A stretch of DNA of 5,801 nucleotides from Bacillota bacterium (lineage in GTDB: Bacteria; Bacillota; Clostridia; Oscillospirales; Ruminococcaceae). The notes beneath the pieces were generated by a model. It saw only the letters and a program-made list of their open reading frames with translations. It was not told where the DNA came from and made no database searches. Within the stretch, counting starts at the first letter, position 1. Each line of letters opens with the position of its first letter. The stretch lies in the NCBI GenBank assembly GCA_023457175.1, contig JAEWMM010000240.1, positions 1 through 5,801 of the forward strand. The letters run 5' to 3'. The translations under genes were made by a program, and so were the position numbers. Below are positions 1-4,791 of this stretch, one piece after another.

Positions 1-196
1 CTCTTCGGGTGCATTCCAACTGCTGTTGACGCTGCGCGGACAGTGGGATTGCGGCTCGGTGTGTCTGGGCGGCGTCTGGTTTGGCTGCCGCAACCGCTTT
101 ACCTCCGCTGGAATTGAAACCGAGGGGCTGGCGCTGCCCGATGCCCTGTACGAAAGGCTGCTGGAAACGCAGCAGACACTCTCCGCAATTCTTTAA
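1..196 (+). CDS. C-terminal end of a probable flavodoxin-fold NAD(P)H-dependent oxidoreductase (5' end outside window)
   Basis: Reading from base 2, this frame is open for 64 codons and stops with TAA at 194-196; the start lies upstream of the window. The fragment begins SSGAFQLLLTLRGQW and ends ALPDALYERLLETQQTLSAIL-stop. It looks like the last strand and helix of a flavodoxin-like alpha/beta domain. Its tail also resembles the end of the next protein (LALP, a short spacer, then an amphipathic helix with QT and S followed by a hydrophobic pair), which suggests the two neighbours are related. The stop is 12 nt before the next start and the next gene's AAGGAG overlaps it, so co-transcription is likely. 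No cofactor-binding residues are visible in this piece. The family call is inference from a short C-terminus and the neighbour, so confidence is moderate that it is coding and lower for function. Confidence 0.55.
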   Translation, partial: SSGAFQLLLTLRGQWDCGSVCLGGVWFGCRNRFTSAGIETEGLALPDALYERLLETQQTLSAIL

Positions 197-208
197 GGAG
201 ATGGTTTG

Positions 209-1273
209 ATGTCAGAGCAGGAACGTAGGCTGACTGTTGTCTGTTCCAAAGAAGCCGCCGGCCGCTTTACCGAGACGCTAAAGACGGCGCTCAACGGTTG
301 CCGCATTGAATTTATAACGCAGCCAGATGCCGCGCAGCCGCTGCGCAACCGGCGCATTCTGTTTGCGGCGGCGCTCGATGAAACCGGCGTGAGCCCGGCG
401 CTTTACAGGCTGCTTGCGCTGCTGAGGGGCAGCCCCGGATATCTAAAAGGCAGCGTCGCGGGTGTTTGGGTAGATGGCGCGGGAGAGCTTTATACCAAAA
501 CGGTGGGGCGCGAGTTGGTGCTGTCGGCCAACGGGGCCGGGTGCGTTTTCCCCGGTCGCCCGTTGGTGGAGGCGACAGGCACGCTGCGCAACTTCGCGGT
601 GCAGGCTAAAAATGCCGGCTGCACGCCGGAACAGGCCTATCAACATGCCGTTGGCGATCTTATCCGCCGCATTTTAGACTTTGAACCGCCGCAGCCCAAG
701 CAGCCCAAAATTGTGGTGCTGCATGCCTCAAGCTACCGTACGTCCAATACAATGGCGATTTGGAGCCGGGTCAAGCAGGCGCTGCCGCCCGATTGCAATA
801 TCACCGAGATCGGGCTGCGCAACGGCACGATGGAGGACTGCTCCGGCTGTCCCTACACCATGTGCCTGCATTTTGGTGAAAAGGGCGAGTGCTTTTATGG
901 CGGCGTCATGGTGCAGGAGGTTTACCCCGCCCTGCGCGAGGCCGATGCGCTCATGATGCTGTGCCCGAATTATAACGACGCGCTGTCCGCGAACCTGACC
1001 GCCTGCATCAACCGGCTCACCGCACTGTATCGCACGATCTCCTTTGACCGCAAGGCGCTGTTTGGCGTTGTAGTGTCGGGCTATTCCGGCGGAGATATTG
1101 TGGCGGCGCAGCTTGTTTCGGCGCTATGTATGAACAAGGGCTTTTGGCTGCCGCCGGATTTTTGCCTGATGGAGACCGCCAACGACCCCGGCGCGGCGCT
1201 GGCGCTGCCGGGCATTGAGGCGCGGATCGCGCGCTTTGCGCAAACCATCAGCGGCGTGCTGTCGACACAATAA
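209..1273 (+). CDS. Two-part flavodoxin-fold NAD(P)H-dependent oxidoreductase with a cysteine cluster
   Basis: A complete gene of 354 aa. ATG at 209 is preferred because AAGGAG at 195-200 lies 8 nt upstream; an in-frame TTG at 206 directly before it is less likely. Residues about 167-350 resemble the NADPH-dependent FMN reductase/flavodoxin-like superfamily. They have a first beta strand KIVVLHASSYRTSNT whose loop matches the FMN-phosphate loop seen in this family, a cysteine cluster C211, C214, C219, C228, a degenerate CPNYNDALSANL segment where the family has a P-x-Y loop, and a GYSGGD turn at 291-296. Residues 1-155 are a separate alpha/beta region with motifs GSVAGVWVDG (81-90) and SANGAGCVFPGRPLVEATGTLRN around 107-128. 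A proline-rich linker, EPPQPKQPK, joins the parts. It is probably cytoplasmic; no signal peptide or membrane segment is seen. The reaction and substrate are unknown. The cysteines might bind an Fe-S cluster as in iron-sulfur flavoproteins, but the spacing (CX2CX4CX8C) is not the classical one. Confidence 0.8.
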   Translation: MSEQERRLTVVCSKEAAGRFTETLKTALNGCRIEFITQPDAAQPLRNRRILFAAALDETGVSPALYRLLALLRGSPGYLKGSVAGVWVDGAGELYTKTVGRELVLSANGAGCVFPGRPLVEATGTLRNFAVQAKNAGCTPEQAYQHAVGDLIRRILDFEPPQPKQPKIVVLHASSYRTSNTMAIWSRVKQALPPDCNITEIGLRNGTMEDCSGCPYTMCLHFGEKGECFYGGVMVQEVYPALREADALMMLCPNYNDALSANLTACINRLTALYRTISFDRKALFGVVVSGYSGGDIVAAQLVSALCMNKGFWLPPDFCLMETANDPGAALALPGIEARIARFAQTISGVLSTQ

Positions 1274-1379
1274 AAGCAGCGTAAGGGCTGAAGGGGCATG
1301 GGTTGGATTTCCCGGATGGATCGTCTTATCAGCCCAAAAGCGCAAGGCAAGGGTGAAAAATTTCGGGAAGAGGTCGAAA

Positions 1380-1426
1380 CATGTAAATTTGCATGAAGTG
1401 CCGTTTTAAAACCGGAACTGTTCTGG
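1380..1426. repeat. Cluster of three short imperfect palindromes
   Basis: Three inverted repeats lie almost back to back: CATGTAAATTTGCATG at 1380-1395 (one mismatched pair), CCGTTTTAAAACCGG at 1401-1415 (one base short of perfect), and CCGGAACTGTTCTGG at 1412-1426 (one G-T pair). The second and third overlap by four bases. They may be protein-binding sites, a decayed repeat element, or chance in an AT-richer segment. Confidence 0.35.
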
Positions 1427-1543
1427 AGACCTGTTTTGCGTCTTGCGGTGTTGTCGTCCTTAGGTAAGCGCCAGCCCGCCTGTGTTCTTCGCCTTGCCGG
1501 ATACAAACATCTGCGCTTATCCTGTTTCTGTTTTCAAAGCGGT

Positions 1544-1572
1544 TTGACCATTTACCGCCGGGCCTTTATAGT
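1544..1572 (+). promoter_or_regulatory. Predicted sigma-A-type promoter, antisense to queT
   Basis: TTGACC at 1544-1549 (5 of 6 to the -35 consensus) is separated by exactly 17 nt from TATAGT at 1567-1572 (5 of 6 to the -10 consensus). Transcription would start near 1579, pass first through the inverted repeat at 1585-1613, and then run antisense into the 3' end of queT. No + strand gene follows. The hexamers and spacing are seen directly; activity is inferred. Confidence 0.45.
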
Positions 1573-1582
1573 GCCGACAAGC

Positions 1583-1613
1583 TAAAACGCCGATGCAATT
1601 TGCACCGGCGTTT
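1583..1613 (-). terminator. Rho-independent terminator of queT
   Basis: Arms AAACGCCG (1585-1592) and CGGCGTTT (1606-1613) pair perfectly. The helix continues inward, past one A/C mismatch, with TGC/GCA closing an AATTT loop. Read on the minus strand, the hairpin starts 12 nt after the queT stop and runs into TTTT (1584-1587, partly within the stem) then AGC. On the + strand it is followed by TTTATAA, so it might weakly stop + strand transcription too. Confidence 0.7.
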
Positions 1614-1625
1614 ATAAGTATGCGC

Positions 1626-2159
1626 TTATTCATTTTCAAACAGCTTTTTGTCCAGACCGGCGCGCTCGAGCGCCCAGATGAGCACCAGACCCAGCACCGT
1701 ACACGCAACAAGCTGCCCCAGACCCACCTGAAACATGTTGACCCACAACAACGGAGAGCGCAGCGTATTGAATTCGGCGTAGGTCAGCTCCGCGCCGACA
1801 ACGACGGCATTTACAATGACAGGCGGCAGCGACGCCAGCACCGGCAGACCCTTGATACGATATTTGCGCAGCCCCCGGGTCATCAGCGCGGCGGCCAGCG
1901 TGGCCGCGGTGCCAAACAGAATGTCGGCCGCGCCAAGGATATTTGCCCCCGCCGCGACACCATAGGTGTTGGTAATCAGGCAGCCGAGCGTAACGCCAAC
2001 GACGCCGAGCGGTGTGAACACCGGCAGCAGGGTCAGCGCCTCAGAGACGCGCGCCTGCACCGCGCCGAAAGCCAGCGGGAGAAAGGCGATGGAGATGACG
2101 GCGTAGAGCGCCGCAATCATTGCGCAGCGGACGAGATTGCGAGAGGAGATTTTTTTCAT
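1626..2159 (-). CDS. queT: QueT-family ECF transporter S-component (predicted queuosine-precursor uptake)
   Basis: A 177-aa hydrophobic protein. The start is ATG at 2157-2159, giving MKKISSRNLV; GGAGG at 2165-2169 lies 5 nt upstream. A longer in-frame extension to 2249 is rejected because it lacks family similarity and runs through the structured leader. The family signature is clear: an N-terminal segment MKKIS-RNLV-AAL, then the conserved stretch ARVSEALTLLPVFTP at about 36-50, followed by LPPVIVNAVVVGAEL at 111-125 and QVGLGQ near 144-149. About five to six membrane segments are seen (roughly 10-30, 42-65, 75-95, 105-127, 137-164). QueT proteins are substrate-binding subunits of energy-coupling factor transporters and are linked to queuosine precursors (preQ1 or queuine). 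They need EcfA, EcfA' and EcfT, which are not in this window. It has its own promoter, leader and terminator, so it is probably a single-gene unit regulated separately from argS. The substrate is inferred from the family. Confidence 0.9.
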   Translation of the reverse strand: MKKISSRNLVRCAMIAALYAVISIAFLPLAFGAVQARVSEALTLLPVFTPLGVVGVTLGCLITNTYGVAAGANILGAADILFGTAATLAAALMTRGLRKYRIKGLPVLASLPPVIVNAVVVGAELTYAEFNTLRSPLLWVNMFQVGLGQLVACTVLGLVLIWALERAGLDKKLFENE

Positions 2160-2288
2160 GGGTGCCTCCAAAACATGACGCGGACAGCGGTAAAATTTAT
2201 GGCAAAACCATACGCTTATCCGCGCGCCGTAAAAATGGTACGACGACACGGCGTACGGAAAGCTGCCACCATTCCCGATATACGCCTG
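2160..2288 (-). promoter_or_regulatory. Structured 5' leader of queT; candidate riboswitch
   Basis: The predicted transcript begins near 2288 and has about 129 nt before the start codon. Hairpin A (2286 to 2250) pairs GGCGTA with TACGCC and, past a 3-nt bulge, CGGGAA with TTTCCG, closing a 10-nt loop. An alternative hairpin pairs CGCCGT (2253-2248) with ACGGCG (2230-2225). It shares four bases with hairpin A, so the two exclude each other. Hairpin C (2224 to 2179) stacks CGCGGA/TCCGCG, AGCG/CGCT and TATGG/CCATA around a 5-nt loop and ends just before the ribosome binding site (2165-2169). queT genes in Firmicutes are often controlled by preQ1 riboswitches. I could not match the class I or II consensus by eye, so the class, and whether it senses preQ1 at all, is inference. 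Confidence 0.5.
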
Positions 2289-2294
2289 AGCAGT

Positions 2295-2323
2295 ATACTA
2301 GCGCAAATAAGACAATTTGTCAA
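2295..2323 (-). promoter_or_regulatory. Predicted sigma-A-type promoter of queT
   Basis: On the minus strand there is a perfect TTGACA (2323-2318), a 17-nt spacer and TAGTAT (2300-2295, 4 of 6 to TATAAT). An overlapping TATACT (2297-2292) matches the consensus better but lies 20 nt from the -35 box. The predicted start near 2288 sits just before hairpin A of the leader, which supports the assignment. Confidence 0.65.
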
Positions 2324-2326
2324 TTG
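2311..2326. promoter_or_regulatory. Operator-like palindromes overlapping the queT -35 box
   Basis: GACAATTTGTC at 2311-2321 is a perfect inverted repeat about a central base. CAATT (2313-2317) and AATTG (2322-2326) form a second, overlapping inverted repeat with a 4-nt spacer. Both cover the -35 box and the adjoining spacer, a usual place for repressor binding. The regulator is not identifiable from the window, and an AT-rich promoter can make such palindromes by chance. Confidence 0.3.
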
Positions 2327-2433
2327 GCGGACAGCTTTGCCACAGTCAAAATAAAGAGGGCGATTGAAGAAAAGAATGATCATGCGAACCTTAACTTGCA
2401 ACTTTTTTATAGAAGAAGCTTTTGATGGAGCGT

Positions 2434-2465
2434 AAAAGGGGGCGCGGCATTCGCCGCGTCCCCTT
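2434..2465 (-). terminator. Rho-independent terminator of argS
   Basis: A 13-bp stem forms from AAGGGG-G-CGCGGC (2436-2448) and GCCGCG-T-CCCCTT (2453-2465), with one G-T pair at the middle and a 4-nt loop. Read on the minus strand, it starts 6 nt after the argS stop and ends in CCCCCTTTTA. This separates argS from the queT promoter downstream. Confidence 0.9.
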
Positions 2466-2471
2466 GCGCAC

Positions 2472-4223
2472 TTACATCGTCTCAGGAATATCAATCTTCA
2501 GCATGGTCAATACATTTTTAATCGTCTGACCAGTGGCAAGGCACAGATTCAGGCGTGCCTGCATCAGGCATTCGTCGTCGACCTTGCAGCGGCAGGCATT
2601 ATAGAATTTGTGGAAACGGGTGGCGACTTCAATCGCAAAGCTCGTCAGCCGCGCGGGGTCATAATTCTTGGCTGCAGCGATAATTTCCTCAGGGAAGGCA
2701 GCCAGCGCGCGCACCAGCTCACGTTCCTCCGGCTCTTTGAGCAACAGCAGCTCGTTCGTGGTGCAATGCCGGGGCTCAACGCGCTCGGCGGCAAGGTTTT
2801 TGGCAATCGAGCAGATGCGCGCATGCGCGTACTGCACATAATAAACCGGGTTCTGGTTCGACTGCTCCACCGCGAGGTCGAGGTCAAAATCGAGCTGGGA
2901 GCCGGGCTCTCGCATATTAAAGAAGAACCGTGCGGCATCAATCGGCACATCATCGAGCAAATCAGACAGCGTAATGGCGTTGCCGGTGCGCTTGCTCATA
3001 CGCACCAGCTCGCCGCCGCTCGTCAGGCGTACAAGCTGCATGAGCACGATATCCAGCTTATCCCCGCCGACGCCCAGCGCGTCAAGCGCACACTTTAAGC
3101 GCGCCACATGGCCGTGGTGGTCGGCGCCCCAGATGTTGATACACTTTTCAAACCCGCGATCAACAAACTTGTTTGCGTGGTAAGCGATATCGGCTGCAAA
3201 ATAAGTCGGGAAGCCGTTGGCCCGCACCAGCACGTCGTCCTTAAGCGCCAATTGGTCGATCTGCTGCTGGCTTTTACCCTGCGCCAGCAGCGCTTTGGTC
3301 TGCACCTCGGCGTTTTTGTACCAGATTGCGCCGTCCTTCTCATAGGTGTAGCCGCGTGCGGTCAGCGTCTCAACCGCTTTTTGAACCGCGCCCGATTCGT
3401 GCAGCGACGTCTCGGAAAACCAGCAGTCAAAGCCGATGCGGTAACGCGCGAGGTCGGCTTTCATCTTTTCAATATTTTTAGGCAGCGCAAAATTGACAAG
3501 CGCCTGCTTACGCGCGTCGGAATCAAGCGCCAGAAGCGTGTCCCCATTTACCTCAATGTACTGTCCGGCCCGCACTTTAATATCTGCGCCGTGGTAGCCG
3601 TCCTCGGGGAAGGGAACGTTTTCCTCGCCCTGATAGTACTGGAGGTAACGCGCCTCAAGCGATTTGGCAAATTTCTCAATCTGGTTGCCCGCGTCGTTGA
3701 TCAAAAACTCGCGCGAGACATTATATCCGGCGGCGTCGAGCGCCGCGGCCAGCCCGTCGCCGATGGCCCCGCCCCTGGCATTGCCCATGTGCATCGGGCC
3801 GGTGGGATTGGCCGATACAAACTCGACCATCACCTTTTTGCCGCCGCCAAAATCGGTGCGGCCATACGCGTCGCCCTCGGCCCGGATTCGAGCCACCACA
3901 TCGGCAAACCAGCTATCCGAGACAAAAAAGTTGATAAAGCCGGGGCCCGCGACCTCGGCGCGTGAGAAATGGCTGCCCGACAGCGCGAGATTGTCAATAA
4001 TCGCCTGCGCAATGACGCGCGGCGGCTTGCCGAAGCTGCGCGCGCCCGCCATGGCGGCATTCGTGGCAAAGTCGCCATGGGTGGGGTCTGCGGGCTGTTC
4101 GATTAAGAATGCGGGCAAGCCGTTTGTGGGCGCGGGCAGGTCGCCCTTGTCAATGGCCTGCTCTATCGCATTGGAAACGAGGACGCGCAACGCCTCGCTC
4201 GCAAGGGAAATTGGTCCTAGCAT
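2472..4223 (-). CDS. argS: Arginyl-tRNA synthetase
   Basis: A class I aminoacyl-tRNA synthetase of 583 aa that charges tRNA-Arg with arginine using ATP in the cytoplasm. ATG at 4221-4223 has AGGAG (4237-4233) 9 nt upstream. The N-terminal ArgRS-specific domain occupies about residues 5-105, with the family sequence DFATNAAM at 51-58. The catalytic HIGH-type motif is HMGN at 145-148 within SANPTGPMHMGNARGG; the final Asn is a variant I recall from clostridial enzymes. GADHHGHV is at 367-374 and the second signature is MSKRTG at 409-414. The DALR anticodon-binding domain fills about 455-583, with the usual VQYAHARI entry and a C-terminal Met. Residues about 304-328 carry a lysine/glutamine-rich stretch (KALLAQGKSQQQ) that seems roughly 17 residues longer than in many bacterial ArgRS; both flanks align well, so this looks like a lineage insertion. 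Length is otherwise normal for the family. It lies downstream of ddl and the DUF1934 gene on the same strand and ends in a strong terminator. Confidence 0.97.
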   Translation of the reverse strand: MLGPISLASEALRVLVSNAIEQAIDKGDLPAPTNGLPAFLIEQPADPTHGDFATNAAMAGARSFGKPPRVIAQAIIDNLALSGSHFSRAEVAGPGFINFFVSDSWFADVVARIRAEGDAYGRTDFGGGKKVMVEFVSANPTGPMHMGNARGGAIGDGLAAALDAAGYNVSREFLINDAGNQIEKFAKSLEARYLQYYQGEENVPFPEDGYHGADIKVRAGQYIEVNGDTLLALDSDARKQALVNFALPKNIEKMKADLARYRIGFDCWFSETSLHESGAVQKAVETLTARGYTYEKDGAIWYKNAEVQTKALLAQGKSQQQIDQLALKDDVLVRANGFPTYFAADIAYHANKFVDRGFEKCINIWGADHHGHVARLKCALDALGVGGDKLDIVLMQLVRLTSGGELVRMSKRTGNAITLSDLLDDVPIDAARFFFNMREPGSQLDFDLDLAVEQSNQNPVYYVQYAHARICSIAKNLAAERVEPRHCTTNELLLLKEPEERELVRALAAFPEEIIAAAKNYDPARLTSFAIEVATRFHKFYNACRCKVDDECLMQARLNLCLATGQTIKNVLTMLKIDIPETM

Positions 4224-4234
4224 AAATGTGCACT

Positions 4235-4275
4235 CCTGTATTTTTTATAGCCTGTATTTTTATAGCCTGTATTTT
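4235..4275. repeat. Tandem repeat just upstream of argS
   Basis: Two and a half tandem copies on the + strand: CCTGTATTTTTTATAG (4235-4250), CCTGTATTTTTATAG (4251-4265) and CCTGTATTTT (4266-4275). On the argS strand each full copy carries CTATAAA followed by ATACAGG. The copy nearest the gene supplies part of the argS ribosome binding site (AGGAG, 4237-4233). The unit also creates repeated TATAAA -10-like hexamers, but I see no good -35 box at the right distance. Confidence 0.85.
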
Positions 4276-4333
4276 GCATCAGGTCGTCATCCTTCGCCGT
4301 CGCATACCCGCGGCAGGAGTATTGCCTGTGAAT

Positions 4334-4777
4334 TCAGTTTGCCTCGGGCTGTTTGCAGCCCTGAGGCGCAACCTTGATGATCACGCGGTTCTCGCTGGCA
4401 AGCGCGGTGTTGATATCCATGGCGTATGAAAAATCCACCTCGCCACCCGCCTCCGACAGCGTCGAGCGGATATCCCGCCCGTTGATACCCACCATAATCG
4501 CGCCGTATCCAGTGTCGTAAGAGCATTGATGACGGCAGCCCTTTTCTACAATAAGCTGCGAATTGGTCAGCCCGGTGCGCTGCATCGTGACGCGGCCCTG
4601 TTCAACATGCAGTGTGGTGCGGTGCCCCTCAAAGCCGGTGGTTTCGGTTTCGTCATAGCTTAGCCAGTAGTCGTCATTTTTTTTTTAAAAATCACCACAG
4701 GTCAAAAGCTCTACAACGTCCCTTTCGCCGTTGACGTTATAGATGCCTTTAATGGTAATCATCGCTTCCTGTTTCAA
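4334..4777 (-). pseudogene. DUF1934 (YwiB-like) protein gene interrupted by one in-frame stop
   Basis: Reading from TTG at 4775-4777, the frame gives 30 residues (LKQEAMITIKGIYNVNGE... to CGDF), then TAA at 4685-4687, then 116 more residues in the same frame to TGA at 4334-4336. The total of about 147 codons is a full-length DUF1934 protein. These are small beta-barrel proteins of poorly known function, often encoded beside argS. Both halves carry family-like sequence: ITIKGIYNVNGE before the stop, and KNDDYWLSYDETETTGFEG, SQLIVEKGCRHQCSYDTGYGA and MDINTALASENR after it. At the stop the family usually has an aromatic residue (FYKKND-like, from memory), so TAT or TAC to TAA is the simplest change. 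The stop sits at the junction of T5 and A10 runs. Without readthrough, only an 83-aa C-terminal piece could restart, at ATG 4583-4585, and I see no good ribosome binding site for it. It could be a real nonsense mutation, a sequencing or assembly error, or readthrough. Confidence 0.85.
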
Positions 4778-4785
4778 AATAAAAT

Positions 4786-4791
4786 CTCCTT
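4786..4791 (-). promoter_or_regulatory. Ribosome binding site that decides the TTG start of the DUF1934 gene
   Basis: AAGGAG on the minus strand lies 8 nt before TTG at 4777-4775. It directly follows the ddl stop codon (4794-4792), so translation of the two genes is probably coupled. The only in-frame ATG nearby (4762-4760) has no such site, which favours TTG. Confidence 0.75.

Larger units (their letters stand above)
1274..1582. other. Gene-free stretch between convergent transcription units
   Basis: No reading frame here has a ribosome binding site, plausible composition and a recognisable product; the longer frames run across the real genes on either side. The stretch is less GC-rich than its neighbours in its middle part. 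It contains a 7-bp inverted repeat GGGCTGA/TCAGCCC at 1285-1291 and 1329-1335 with a 37-nt loop, a cluster of short palindromes at 1380-1426, and a promoter-like sequence at 1544-1572. No standard terminator with a T-run follows the upstream + strand gene. Confidence 0.6.

Noticed and set aside
1285..1335. Terminator for the + strand flavoprotein gene
   Set aside because: The 7-bp stem has a 37-nt loop and is followed by AAAAG rather than a T-run.
1081..1506. Minus-strand frame of 141 codons across the end of the flavoprotein gene and the gap
   Set aside because: It largely overlaps the real + strand gene, has no Shine-Dalgarno sequence and no recognisable motif.
2219..2224. Resemblance of CGCGGATAA in the queT leader to part of the class II preQ1 riboswitch
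   Set aside because: The matching bases do not form the class II hairpin here and the downstream CCGCCAAAGGAG-like pseudoknot strand is absent.
1593..2354. Long + strand frame (253 codons) antisense to queT, just after the antisense promoter
   Set aside because: Composition is Arg/Gln/Asp-rich with no family-like motifs, as expected opposite a hydrophobic GC-rich gene. It runs through the queT leader and promoter and has no ribosome binding site.
3108..3965. Long + strand frame (285 codons) opposite argS
   Set aside because: It is the antisense shadow of a strongly supported argS gene.
4224..4333. T-box or other tRNA-sensing leader for argS
   Set aside because: The gap is only 110 nt, contains no T-box-like sequence and no antiterminator/terminator pair.
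4670..4700. Frameshift or programmed slippage at the A10 run in the DUF1934 gene
   Set aside because: Codon counting shows both halves are in the same frame. A -1 shift meets TGA right after the A-run and a +1 shift meets TAA nine codons later, so slippage alone does not restore the protein.
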